DNA of 64,000 nt, from the NCBI GenBank assembly GCA_030652255.1, contig JAUSAZ010000099.1:1-64000 (forward strand), in the 5' to 3' direction. Shown here in pieces: positions 36,067-44,716 of the stretch; position 1 is the stretch's first letter; each line of letters begins with the position of its first letter. The position numbers and the translations under genes are program-made. The DNA is from Myxococcales bacterium. Lineage in GTDB: Bacteria; Myxococcota_A; Polyangia; Polyangiales; Ga0077539. The notes below the pieces were generated by a model. It was not told the origin of the DNA. It saw nothing but the letters and a program-made list of their open reading frames with translations, and did no database searches.

Positions 36067-37968
36067 TCAGCCTGCGTCCGCGGCGCGCGCCTCGATGGCC
36101 CGGATGGCCGCGGGCACCGCCGAGCCGAGGCACTCGTTGCAGGTGCCGAGGCCCAGGAAGCCGCAGCCCGAGCCGATGGGGATGCGCCGCAGCGCGGGCA
36201 GCGCGCGGGCGTCACCCTCGCGCCCGAGGGCCTCGACGACGGGGCGCTTCGCCTCGCAGGAGCGCGCGCCCCCGAGGGCCATGAGCCCCCGCTGCGTCGG
36301 ATCGAGGCGCTCGGCGAAGCCCGGCTCGGCCAGCAGCGACGCGAGGCGCCCGCGCGCCGCGCCCCCGCGCAGCAGCGCCTCGACCAGGGGCTCGAGCGCG
36401 GTCGCAGCGAGCGGTCCGCGCAGCAGCTCGCCGGCGGGCGCCGCGAGCGAGGCGTTGGCGGCGAAGATGCGCACCACGTCGTCGACCATCTGCTCCCGGC
36501 GGGCGAGCTCCGGCGCGGCGCGCACGGCGTCGCGGTAGGCCGCGAGCGCCATGGCCTGCGTCGCCCGGTCGCGGGCGTAGAGGGTGCCGATCACGTACGC
36601 GAGGGCCGGGTCGCCGGGGGCGTCCGCGCGCCGGGCCTCGAGGGCGCGCGCGGCGGCCTGGCGCTCTCGCGCGGTGGCGGCGCCCGCGTCGGACGGCGCC
36701 AGGAGCGCGTCGATGCGGGCGGCGAGGTCGTCGGCCGCCGCGGCGCGGGCCTCGGCGCCGCGCTGCGCCGCGGAGGGTCGACCGGAGACCACGACCGCGG
36801 GCGGGGGAGCTGCCTCATCAGGGCGACCGCGCCCCGCGAGCGCGAGCAGCCCCACCGTGAGCGCCAGCACCGCGGCGCCGACGCCGAGGCGCACGCGCCG
36901 GGAGGGCCCTCCGCCCGTCGCCTCCACCGCCGGGACCACCGCCGCCGCCGCCGGGACGGGCGACGCGACCGCAGGGACCGCCACCGCCGCGGGCGCGTCG
37001 GGCGACGCGGGCGCGTCGGGCGGCGCGGGCTCCGTCGTCGTTCGCTCGACGGGGGGCGCCTCGAAGGCCGCCGCGAGCTGCTCGACGAAGGCCGACGCGC
37101 GCTGCGGCCGGGCGGCGGGCGACTTGGCGAGCGCGCGCGCCATCACGGCCTCGACCTCCGGGCCGAAGGCGAGGTCGGCCCGCCGCGCGGAGAGCGTTGG
37201 GGGCGTGGCGTTGAGGTGGGCCATGAGCAGGGCCATCACGTCGTCGCTGTCGAAGGGCCGCGACCCGACGAGCATCTCGTAGGTCATCACGGCGAGGGCG
37301 TAGATGTCCGTGCAGGGGCCGACCTCGCCGCCCGCCGCCTGCTCCGGGGCCATGTACTCGGGCGTGCCGAGCACGATGCCGCTGCGGGTGATCCCCGGCG
37401 CCGCGGGCCCGTCGGGCTGGAACACCTTCGCGATGCCGAAGTCGATCACCTTCACGGTCTCGACGCCCTCCACGTCGACGACGAGCACGTTCTCGGGCTT
37501 CACGTCGCGGTGCACGATGCCGAGCGCGTGGGCGTGGTCGAGCGCCGCCGCGACCTGCGCCGCCAGCGCCAGGGCCCGCTCGCGTGGGAGCGCCCCGCCG
37601 CGCTCCATCACCCCGCGCAGCAGCTCGCCGTCGACGTACTCCATCGCGAGGAAGCAGCGCCCCTCGTCGTCGGTGCCCGAGTCGTAGACGGTGATCACGT
37701 TGCGGTGCTGCAGCCGCGCCGCCGCCATCGCCTCCCGCGCGAAGCGCGCCGCGATCTCCCGGTTGCCCGCGAGCTCCTCCTGCAGGAACTTCATCGCCAC
37801 CTGCCGCTGCAGGGCCTCGTGGCGCGCGAGGTACACCGTGCCCATGGCCCCGGCGCCGAGGCGCTCGATGAGCCGGTAGCGCCCCGCCACGAGCTCGCCC
37901 ACCCGGCGGTCGGCGTCGCCCGGATCGGTCGAGGTCGCGGGGCGGTCGTCGTCTTGCGTCACGGTCAT
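36067..37968 (-). CDS. Ser/Thr protein kinase with membrane anchor
   Basis: A 633-residue kinase. Complete catalytic core: glycine loop GAGAMG (38-43), K60, HRDVKPEN with D155, DFG 176-178, and GTPEYMAPEQ ending the activation loop. Residues about 300-355 are a Pro/Ala linker; one membrane helix near 365-385; the extracytoplasmic C-terminal 240 residues are helical, HEAT/TPR-like, with four cysteines close to the end. The architecture is that of a PknB-type membrane receptor kinase. First gene of a leftward run; its promoter forms an inverted pair with that of thg1. Confidence 0.93.
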   Translation of the reverse strand: MTVTQDDDRPATSTDPGDADRRVGELVAGRYRLIERLGAGAMGTVYLARHEALQRQVAMKFLQEELAGNREIAARFAREAMAAARLQHRNVITVYDSGTDDEGRCFLAMEYVDGELLRGVMERGGALPRERALALAAQVAAALDHAHALGIVHRDVKPENVLVVDVEGVETVKVIDFGIAKVFQPDGPAAPGITRSGIVLGTPEYMAPEQAAGGEVGPCTDIYALAVMTYEMLVGSRPFDSDDVMALLMAHLNATPPTLSARRADLAFGPEVEAVMARALAKSPAARPQRASAFVEQLAAAFEAPPVERTTTEPAPPDAPASPDAPAAVAVPAVASPVPAAAAVVPAVEATGGGPSRRVRLGVGAAVLALTVGLLALAGRGRPDEAAPPPAVVVSGRPSAAQRGAEARAAAADDLAARIDALLAPSDAGAATARERQAAARALEARRADAPGDPALAYVIGTLYARDRATQAMALAAYRDAVRAAPELARREQMVDDVVRIFAANASLAAPAGELLRGPLAATALEPLVEALLRGGAARGRLASLLAEPGFAERLDPTQRGLMALGGARSCEAKRPVVEALGREGDARALPALRRIPIGSGCGFLGLGTCNECLGSAVPAAIRAIEARAADAG

Positions 37969-37982
37969 CGCGGTGGTCGGGC

Positions 37983-38036
37983 GACGCTACCACGGCCCCC
38001 GCGCCGCCCGGCGTCCCGCGGTCGCGTGGTAGCGTC
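37983..38036. promoter_or_regulatory. Paired divergent promoters of kinase and thg1
   Basis: GACGCTACCACG (37983-37994) and CGTGGTAGCGTC (38025-38036) are exact inverse copies. Read outward, each gives CGTGGTAGCGTC with a TAGCGT hexamer 15 bases (kinase) or 13 bases (thg1) before the ATG. They look like two identical divergent -10 regions, and may also serve as a shared operator. Confidence 0.5.
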
Positions 38037-38048
38037 CCCCGCGCCGCC

Positions 38049-38810
38049 ATGAAGTTCGAACAGCTCGACCGACGGATGCGCGTCTACGAGACCGCCCACG
38101 ACCACTGCGTGCTGCCCCACGTGCACATGGTCGCCCGCATCGACGGCCGCTCGTTCTCCCACCTCACCCGCGTCGCGCAGCGCTTCGACGCCCCCTACGA
38201 CCCGCGCTTCCGCGACCTCATGGTGGCCACCCTCGAGCACCTCATGGGCTGCGGCTTCGCCGTGCTCTACGGCTACACCCAGAGCGACGAGCTCTCGCTC
38301 CTGCTGCGCCGCGACGAGTCCCTCTTCGGCCGCAAGCTCCGCAAGCTGCTCTCGGTGCTCGCGGGCGAGGCCAGCGGCGCCTTCTCCGCGCGCCTCGGGT
38401 CGCCCGCCGCCTTCGACTGCCGCATCTCGCAGCTGCCCACCGCCGACGACGTGGTCGACTACTTCCGCTGGCGCTACGAGGACGCCGCCCGCAACGCCCT
38501 CAACGGCCACTGCTACTGGCTCCTGCGCGGGCAGGGGCTCGACGAGAAGGCCGCCACCACCCGCCTCCAGGGCGTCTCCGTCGCCGACCGCAACGAGCTG
38601 CTCTTCCAGCACGGCGTCAACTTCAACGACGTGCCCGCGTGGCAGAAGCGGGGCATCGGCGCTCTCTGGGAGGAGCACCCCCACGAGGCCGTCGACCCGC
38701 GCTCCGGCGCCACGGTCGCCACCCTCCGCCGCCGCCTCGTGGTGCGCGACGACCTCCCCGCGGGCCAAGGCTACGACGCCTTCGTGCGCGGCATCGTCGA
38801 CGCTCAGTAG
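38049..38810 (+). CDS. Thg1-family tRNA 3'-5' guanylyltransferase-like protein
   Basis: A 253-residue member of the Thg1 family, which adds nucleotides in the 3'-5' direction to tRNA 5' ends. Metal-binding residues of the palm fold are present: D32 in ARIDGRSF and D80-E81 in YTQSDELSLLL, corresponding to D29 and D76/E77 of human Thg1. HCYWLL and QGVSVADRNELLFQHGVNFNDVPAWQKRG match the family's C-terminal region. Bacterial homologues (Thg1-like proteins) repair truncated tRNAs rather than add G-1 to tRNA-His, so repair is the likelier role. It overlaps the convergent PIN gene by seven bases. Confidence 0.92.
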   Translation: MKFEQLDRRMRVYETAHDHCVLPHVHMVARIDGRSFSHLTRVAQRFDAPYDPRFRDLMVATLEHLMGCGFAVLYGYTQSDELSLLLRRDESLFGRKLRKLLSVLAGEASGAFSARLGSPAAFDCRISQLPTADDVVDYFRWRYEDAARNALNGHCYWLLRGQGLDEKAATTRLQGVSVADRNELLFQHGVNFNDVPAWQKRGIGALWEEHPHEAVDPRSGATVATLRRRLVVRDDLPAGQGYDAFVRGIVDAQ

Positions 38811-39217
38811 CCCGCGATGCGCTCCAGCAGCGCCGCGGGGGAGAGCACGGCGAAGGCGAGGTCCGTCGGGTAGTGCCGCGCGTTGCCGGTGACCAGCGCG
38901 TCGGCGCCCCCGGCCAGCGCCACCTCGACGAAGGCCCGGTCGTCGGCGTCGGTCATCGCCCCGCCCCACGCGGGGACGGCCTCGAGGCGCTCGGCGCCCG
39001 CGAAGAGGGCCGCCAGCAGCGCGTCCGCGGCCGCCGGGTGGATGGCGCGGAACTTCGGCCGCGCCAGCACCGCCCGGTACTCGGCCTCCAGGCGCGGGTC
39101 GTAGAGCACCCGGTCGCCCCGCGCGAACACCGCCGCCAGCGCGCGGTCGGGCGTGCGGCCCGGGGTGAGCAGCGCCGCGACCAGCACGTTGGTGTCGATC
39201 ACGAGGCGCAGCGCCAT
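38804..39217 (-). CDS. PIN-domain ribonuclease-like protein
   Basis: A 137-residue PIN protein of the putative toxin-antitoxin PIN family. Acidic site residues: D8 in LVIDTNVLVAALL, an acidic pair in DPRLEAEY, and the MTDADDRAFVEVAL aspartates. No antitoxin-like gene precedes it; the longer in-frame extension upstream of ATG 39217 is Arg/Pro-rich and not convincing. Stop codon overlaps the end of thg1 tail to tail. As a solitary PIN next to a tRNA-repair enzyme it may act on RNA, but toxicity is not shown. Confidence 0.85.
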   Translation of the reverse strand: MALRLVIDTNVLVAALLTPGRTPDRALAAVFARGDRVLYDPRLEAEYRAVLARPKFRAIHPAAADALLAALFAGAERLEAVPAWGGAMTDADDRAFVEVALAGGADALVTGNARHYPTDLAFAVLSPAALLERIAGY

Positions 39218-39362
39218 GGCGCGCGACCATCGCACCCGGGGCGCCCCCGCGTCGACCGCCGCCGCGCCGATCGCCCCCCGGGAGGGGGTGACCGGGGTTC
39301 GGACACCCTGAATTCGAGGGCGCGCGCTGCCTGGAAGGGATGCTGGAAATCCCCGCGCGCGG

Positions 39363-39368
39363 TAGAAA
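39363..39368 (+). promoter_or_regulatory. Candidate -10 hexamer TAGAAA
   Basis: Seven bases before GTG 39376; it lies inside the longer open frame that begins at ATG 39340, arguing for the GTG as the true start. Confidence 0.35.
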
Positions 39369-39375
39369 CGGGCCC

Positions 39376-41754
39376 GTGAGTGCAAAGAGCGACTTGGAGA
39401 GCGGGGAGGCCGTCACCGGGGGGGAGCCACGCGCGGCCGCGCTGCACGCGATCGAGGCGGCGCTCATGCGCTCCGAGTCGCTCTTCCGGGAGCTCATCGA
39501 GCGCTCGCCGGAGATCGTGCTGGTGAGCGACGAGGGGCGGATCGTGTACGCCAACCCGGCCATGGTGCGCGCGGCGGGCGCCGCGTCGGCGGAGGCGCTG
39601 CTGGGCCGCCGGGCGCTCGACCTGGTGCACCCCGACGAGCACGAGGCCTCCCTCGAGCGCCTGCGCCGCGTGGTGGCCACCAACGCCGCGGTCGAGCCGC
39701 GCGAGGTTCGCTGCGTGCGCGACGACGGCACCGACCTCTGGATGGAGACCCTCATCGCGCCGCTGACCCTCGGCGGGCGGCCCACCATGGTCATCCTTGG
39801 CCGCGACGTCACCGAGCGCCGGCGCCAGGGCGACCTGCTCCGCGCCGCGGAGGAGCGCTTCCGGCTCACCTTCGAGCACGCGCCCATCGGGGTGGCGATG
39901 ACCGGCCTCGACGGGCGCTGGATCAGGGTCAACCAGGCCCTCTGCTCGATGCTCGGGTACACCGCCGACGAGCTGCTCGCGAGGTCGTTCCAGGAGGTCA
40001 CGCACCCCGACGACCTGGCGCAAGACCTCGCGCTGGTGGGCGAGCTCTACCGCGGCGAGCGCACCTTCTATGAGCACCCCAAGCGCTACATCCGCAAGGA
40101 CGGGGCGACCATCGACGTCCTGCTGCACGTCTCGCTGGCCCACGGCGAGGACGGGCAGCCCCGGCACTTCATCGCCCACATGATCGACATCACGGCCCAG
40201 CGCCAGGCCGAGCGCGCGATGCGCGAGAGCGAAGCCCGGGCCAGCACCATCGCCCGGCAGGTGCCCGTCGGCATCTTCGAGATCAACCTCGCGGGGCGCT
40301 ACACGTCCGTCAACGAGCGCTGGCGCCAGCTCACCCGGTGCACCGAAGACGAGGCCCTCGGGCAGCCCTGGGACTTCATCCTTCACCCCGACGACCGGGA
40401 GATGGTCACCGCCGCGTGGGTCGAGGCCGGGCAGCAGGGCCGCGAGTTTGGCGTGGAGTGCCGCTACCGCCTCGCCGACGGCCACACGGCGTGGGTGTAC
40501 AGCACCGCCGTGGCGGTGCGCGACGACGACAGCGCCGTCATGGGCTACCTCGGCACCGTGCTCGACGTGTCCGAGCGCAAGCAGGCCCAGGCGCAGCTGC
40601 TCTTCAACGACCGCATGGCCTCCGTGGGCACGCTGGCCTCCGGCGTGGCGCACGAGATCAACAACCCGCTCGCGTACGTGACCGCCAACCTCGACCTCAT
40701 CGTCGAGGAGGTGCGCTCGCTCAGCGCCGTGCTGCCCGCCGACCGGGTGCGGGACATCGAAGAGCTCGCCAGCGAGGGGCGCCAGGGGGCGGAGAAGGTG
40801 CGGCGCATCGTGCGGGCGCTCAAGACCTTCGCCCGCGCCGACGAAGAGCGGCGCGTGCGCCTCGACGTGCACAGCGTGCTCGACCTCTCCATCAGCATGG
40901 TGTCCACCGAGCTGCGGCGCCGCGCGCGGGTGGTGCGCGACTACCAGTGGGTGCCCGCGGTGGAGGCCGACGAGGCGCGGCTGGGGCAGGTGTTCATCAA
41001 CCTCCTGCTCAACGCCGCGCAGGCGCTGCCCGAGGGCATGGCAGACCGCAACACCATCCGCGTGGTGACCCGCACCAACCCCGCCGGGCGGGTGTTCATC
41101 GAGGTGCACGACAGCGGCGTGGGCATCGCGCCGGAGCACCGCGGCCAGATCTTCGACCCCTTCTTCACCACGCGCCCGGTGGGCCGCGGCATCGGCCTCG
41201 GGCTCTCCATCTGCCACGGCATCGTCGCGGCCCTCGGCGGCGAGATCACCGTGGCGAGCGAGCCCGGCCAGGGGGCCACCTTCGTGGTGTCGCTGCCCGG
41301 CGTGCCGGTGGAGGTCGCCCCGGAGGCGATGCCGCAGGCGATCGCCGAGACCCGCAAGCGCGACGGGCGCATCCTGGTGGTCGACGACGACCCCATGGTG
41401 GGCACCACGCTGCGGCGGGTGCTCGAGCGCGACCACGAGGTGACCGTCGTCGAGAGCGCCCGCGAGGCGCTCACCCTCATCGGCGCGGGGCAGCGCTACG
41501 ACGTCATCCTCTGCGACGTGATGATGCCGCAGATGACGGGCATCGAGCTGCACACCGAGCTCGGCCGCCTCGCCGCCGACCAGCAGGAGCGGATGATCTT
41601 CGTGACCGGCGGAACCTTCACCCCGAAGGCGCGCGCGTTCTTCGACAAGGCCCCCAACGCCCTCATCGAGAAGCCCTTCAACCTCCGCAACCTGCGCGCG
41701 GTGGTGCGCGAGCAGCTCCAGCTCCTGCGGGCGGGCGTCGACCTCGACCAGTGA
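39376..41754 (+). CDS. Hybrid sensor histidine kinase with three PAS domains and C-terminal receiver
   Basis: A 792-residue soluble kinase from GTG 39376 (ATG 39340 would add 12 residues). Three PAS domains cover about 40-155, 160-275 and 280-400 (FRELIERSPEIVLVSDEGR; FRLTFEHAPIGVAMTGLDGRW; PVGIFEINLAGRYTSVNERW). H box GTLASGVAHEINNPLAYV, N box LLLNAAQALPEGM, G boxes DSGVGI and GRGIGLGLSICHGI. The receiver (residues about 670-785) has LVVDDDPMVG and phosphoacceptor D in ILCDVMMPQMTG. No membrane segment, so it senses a cytoplasmic cue. No obvious partner regulator adjacent. Confidence 0.93.
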   Translation: MSAKSDLESGEAVTGGEPRAAALHAIEAALMRSESLFRELIERSPEIVLVSDEGRIVYANPAMVRAAGAASAEALLGRRALDLVHPDEHEASLERLRRVVATNAAVEPREVRCVRDDGTDLWMETLIAPLTLGGRPTMVILGRDVTERRRQGDLLRAAEERFRLTFEHAPIGVAMTGLDGRWIRVNQALCSMLGYTADELLARSFQEVTHPDDLAQDLALVGELYRGERTFYEHPKRYIRKDGATIDVLLHVSLAHGEDGQPRHFIAHMIDITAQRQAERAMRESEARASTIARQVPVGIFEINLAGRYTSVNERWRQLTRCTEDEALGQPWDFILHPDDREMVTAAWVEAGQQGREFGVECRYRLADGHTAWVYSTAVAVRDDDSAVMGYLGTVLDVSERKQAQAQLLFNDRMASVGTLASGVAHEINNPLAYVTANLDLIVEEVRSLSAVLPADRVRDIEELASEGRQGAEKVRRIVRALKTFARADEERRVRLDVHSVLDLSISMVSTELRRRARVVRDYQWVPAVEADEARLGQVFINLLLNAAQALPEGMADRNTIRVVTRTNPAGRVFIEVHDSGVGIAPEHRGQIFDPFFTTRPVGRGIGLGLSICHGIVAALGGEITVASEPGQGATFVVSLPGVPVEVAPEAMPQAIAETRKRDGRILVVDDDPMVGTTLRRVLERDHEVTVVESAREALTLIGAGQRYDVILCDVMMPQMTGIELHTELGRLAADQQERMIFVTGGTFTPKARAFFDKAPNALIEKPFNLRNLRAVVREQLQLLRAGVDLDQ

Positions 41755-41761
41755 TCCCCCT

Positions 41762-41777
41762 GCGGCGCGGGCGCCGC
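41762..41777 (+). terminator. GC hairpin after the hybrid kinase
   Basis: GCGGCGC and GCGCCGC pair across two bases, eight bases after the stop. No T-tract follows. Confidence 0.3.
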
Positions 41778-41839
41778 TGCGGCCCGGTGGCGGGATGGGA
41801 GGGGCGGAGTTCCTGACACCGCCGCGGGGACGCGTCCGC

Positions 41840-41845
41840 TATCAT
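41840..41845 (+). promoter_or_regulatory. Candidate -10 hexamer TATCAT
   Basis: Near-consensus hexamer that overlaps the ATG at 41844 and stands seven bases before an in-frame GTG at 41853; it indicates that the ATG is part of the promoter and that GTG 41853 starts the gene. Confidence 0.4.
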
Positions 41846-41852
41846 GGTCGGC

Positions 41853-43469
41853 GTGTCGCCGAAGGACGTTCGCACCCTCGGTCGCGCGCTCGACGCCCTG
41901 GTGCGTACCGCGCGCACCCACGGGACCGCCGTTGATACCGCCGCCGCGCGCCTGCGCGACGCGTGGTTCGCGCTCGACCGGGTGCCGGTGCGCTTCGGGG
42001 CGACGGAGCTGTACGTGCGCGACGACGTGGCCCTCGGCGGGGGCGACGAGGAGGTGCGGTGGCTCCTCCCGACCTTCATGGCGGGCCTGCGGCAGGTGGC
42101 GCCCCGGGAGGGGGTGACCGTGCACGAGCTGTGTCAGCTCGCCGAGGAGCTGGCGCGCTGCGAGCCCGAGGTGTCGTCCCTCGAGCGCTTCCGCGACTGG
42201 CTCTGGGGCGGCGGGGCGGCCGCGGGCTTCGAGGTCGAGCTGCAGACCAGCTTCATGGAGGCCGTGGAGGCCGACCTGCCCGACGCCGTGGTGGCCCCGG
42301 ACGGCTTCCTGGAGGGGGGCCTCTCGGCGGTGCGCCTCCCGGGGGTGCAGTCCCTGGAGGACGACGTGGTCGAGCTCGCCGCGCTCGACCTCGACGCGGT
42401 CGCGGCCCGCGAGGAGTTCGACGCCGCGGTCGACGCCGCGGTCGACGACGAGCCGCCGGTGATGCACGAGGCCCGGCGCGCCGCGCTGCGCTACCGCTGC
42501 GAGGCGCCCGCCCGCTGGAGCCTCTGCGAGGCCACGGCCATCGTGGCGATCTCCGCGCTCCAGGCCGACTGCAACCCCGACGCGCTCGCCCGGCAGCTGG
42601 CCGACGCGCTGCGCGAGCACCTCGACGTCGACGTGGTCGACCTGCTCGCCTCCAGCGTGCGCCGCAACGACCCCTTCGCCCGCCAGGTGCTCCGCGGCCT
42701 CGATTTCCCGGGGCTCCCGGTGGCCGCGGTGCGCGCCTTCGCCCACGCCGACGACGGCCACCGGGTGCTGGCCAACCTCCTCGCCGCGGCCTCGCCCGAG
42801 CTCGCGACCCGCCTCGCCCACGCCCTGCTCGACGGCGCCGCCGCGGAGACCGCGCTGGTGGACATCGCCCTGCGCATCGTGGCGTCGCTGGGCGCGCAGC
42901 GCTTCCTCGGGCTGCTCGACGCCGCCGCGCTGCGGCCGCCGGAGGCCCACGCGCTGGGCTCGATCCTGGCCGAGCGCGACGACGCCCTCGAGCTGCTCGC
43001 GCCGCTGATGCCGCAGGTGCCGCGCCCGGCGCTGCCGCGGCTGCTGGGCGCCCTCCCCGCGGAGCTGCGCCCGCGCCTCGCGCCCTCGCTCGCGCCGCGC
43101 TGGGCCGAGCTCTCCGGCGGCTTCGTCGAGTCGCAGCTCGCGCCGCTCTTCATCGAGGCCGGCACCGCGGGGGTGCGGGTGCTGGCGGAGGTGTTCGTCG
43201 CGCAGCAGGGCGACGGGTGGTCCGTGGAGAGCGTGCGCATCCTCGGGCGCGCGCTGGTGCGGGCGCGGTTGTTTACCGAGCTGTGTATGCCCCTGGTGCG
43301 CTCCAAGCGCATCCCGGTGGCGGCGCGCATCGCCCTCTGCGACGCGGCGGAGTCGGACCTCGAGGTGGCGGCGGCGGTGTCCCGCTGGCACCCGGGCGAG
43401 CTGCTCGACCCGCCGGAGCTGCGGGCGCGGCTGCGGGCGCTGCGGGAGTTCGAGGCGGCGCGGCGATGA
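41853..43469 (+). CDS. HEAT-like protein sharing an N-terminal domain with its downstream neighbour
   Basis: A 538-residue soluble protein (541 if ATG 41844 is used). Residues about 5-95 form an alpha/beta domain (LVRTARTHGTAVDTAAARLRD ... ELYVRDDVALG ... GVTVHELCQLAEELA) of the kind often found before HEAT or HD-GYP regions. The rest is helical, with HEAT-like repeats (LLGALPAELRPRLAPSLAPRW; VRILGRALVRARLFTEL). The next gene has the same N-terminal pattern. Stop and next start overlap as ATGA. First of three coupled genes ending in a kinase; probably a scaffold or phosphorylation target (inference). Confidence 0.65.
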   Translation: MSPKDVRTLGRALDALVRTARTHGTAVDTAAARLRDAWFALDRVPVRFGATELYVRDDVALGGGDEEVRWLLPTFMAGLRQVAPREGVTVHELCQLAEELARCEPEVSSLERFRDWLWGGGAAAGFEVELQTSFMEAVEADLPDAVVAPDGFLEGGLSAVRLPGVQSLEDDVVELAALDLDAVAAREEFDAAVDAAVDDEPPVMHEARRAALRYRCEAPARWSLCEATAIVAISALQADCNPDALARQLADALREHLDVDVVDLLASSVRRNDPFARQVLRGLDFPGLPVAAVRAFAHADDGHRVLANLLAAASPELATRLAHALLDGAAAETALVDIALRIVASLGAQRFLGLLDAAALRPPEAHALGSILAERDDALELLAPLMPQVPRPALPRLLGALPAELRPRLAPSLAPRWAELSGGFVESQLAPLFIEAGTAGVRVLAEVFVAQQGDGWSVESVRILGRALVRARLFTELCMPLVRSKRIPVAARIALCDAAESDLEVAAAVSRWHPGELLDPPELRARLRALREFEAARR

Positions 43470-44713
43470 GCGACTCGCTGACGATCCGGCGCTCGTCGGG
43501 GATGCCCGACGACGCCCGCGGGGCCACCGCGCGGATGATGGTCGAGCGGCTCTTCGTGCTGATGCGCACGCTGGCGGTGCACGGACCATCGCACCCGGTG
43601 AGCGTGCAGATCGCGCAGGCCCTGGCGGACGGCATCGGCGCGGCGGAGATCCCCTTCACCATCCAGTTCGTGCGCCAGGCGGTCTTCCAGGACCACGCCC
43701 TGGTGATGTTCGACCCCGGCGGATTCCAGCGCTCGCTGCGGGTGGCGGCGGCGCTCGCGGCGATGGACGTCCACCAGATCTCCGTCGACCAGGTGCCCGC
43801 GGTGGGCGACCTCGTGGCGCTCGGGGTCGAGCTGGCCTCCGGGCACGGCCGGGCGCCGGAGTTCGTGGGGATGCAGCTGCGGGCGATCCGCGACGGGCAG
43901 ACGGGCACCGCGGGCGAGGCCGTCGAGCCGGCGCGCTTCGCGGCGGTGATGCTCCTGCGGGCGCTCATGGACGCCGAGCACATCGACTCCACCCGGGGCG
44001 GGCCGTGGCCGTGGTCGCGCGGGGCGGCCATCCTGCGGCGCCTGGAGCGGGCCGCCAACGCCGACGGGCCGACGACCACGCGCTTCCTCGAGGTGGCCCC
44101 CGGGGTGCTCACGGTGCCCCGGCGGGCGGTGCAGGCGACGGCGCTCGCGCTCGCGGCGATGCGGCTCGTGGGCCTCGACGTGGCCACCCGGCGGGTGGGC
44201 GCCCACGCGACCCTGGCGGTGTGCCTCGCGGGCCTGCGGCTGCGCGGCGGGGACGACTTCGGCGGCGCGGCGCAGCGCTGCCTCGACCAGCTGCGGTCGA
44301 GCCTGAGCGCGGGGCGCTCGAAGGTCGACCCGCACCGGCTGCGCACCTGCGCGCTGGTGCACGACGCGGCGTTTCGCCCCGAGGCGCGCTCGCGGTGGCA
44401 CCCGGTCGCGCGCTTGATCGAGCTGGTGTACGAGCACGAGGTGCTCCGGTGCCCGCCCGACGCCGCCTTCGACCTCGACGCCGTCGACGTGCTGTCGGCC
44501 CTTGCGCCGCGCTCCTTCGTGCAGGACGACCCGGGCTGGCTGCAGGCCCTGGTGGAGATCGTCGGGCGCTGGGTGCCGGGCGTGCGGGTGACCCTGGAGG
44601 AGGGCGACGCGGGGGTGCTGCTGGGGGGGCACAGCGCGCGGCCGCTGGTGTTCACCGGCGCGGCGCTGAAGGTCGGGCGCTCGGCGCCGTCGCTGCCGGG
44701 CGAGGAGGAGTAG
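43466..44713 (+). CDS. Protein with degenerate HD-GYP-like region, paralogous N-terminus
   Basis: A 415-residue soluble protein, ATG overlapping the preceding stop. Residues about 25-120 repeat the N-terminal pattern of its neighbour (LMRTLAVHGPSHPVSVQIAQALADG ... FQDHALVMFDPGGFQRSLRVAAALAAM ... DLVALGVELA). The helical remainder (VQATALALAAMRLVGLDVATRRVGAHATLAVCLAGL; CALVHDAAF) has the helix spacing of HD-GYP domains but lacks a full HD...GYP metal set, so cyclic-di-GMP hydrolysis is not expected. Three bases separate it from the kinase gene. Confidence 0.6.
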   Translation: MSDSLTIRRSSGMPDDARGATARMMVERLFVLMRTLAVHGPSHPVSVQIAQALADGIGAAEIPFTIQFVRQAVFQDHALVMFDPGGFQRSLRVAAALAAMDVHQISVDQVPAVGDLVALGVELASGHGRAPEFVGMQLRAIRDGQTGTAGEAVEPARFAAVMLLRALMDAEHIDSTRGGPWPWSRGAAILRRLERAANADGPTTTRFLEVAPGVLTVPRRAVQATALALAAMRLVGLDVATRRVGAHATLAVCLAGLRLRGGDDFGGAAQRCLDQLRSSLSAGRSKVDPHRLRTCALVHDAAFRPEARSRWHPVARLIELVYEHEVLRCPPDAAFDLDAVDVLSALAPRSFVQDDPGWLQALVEIVGRWVPGVRVTLEEGDAGVLLGGHSARPLVFTGAALKVGRSAPSLPGEEE

Positions 44714-44716
44714 CGC

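Noticed and set aside
39218..39385. Upstream in-frame extension of the PIN gene as antitoxin or longer protein
   Set aside because: Arg/Pro-rich, no antitoxin fold, and the PIN fold begins right at ATG 39217.
43466..44713. Active HD-GYP cyclic-di-GMP phosphodiesterase
   Set aside because: Helix pattern is similar, but HD and GYP metal-binding motifs are not present.
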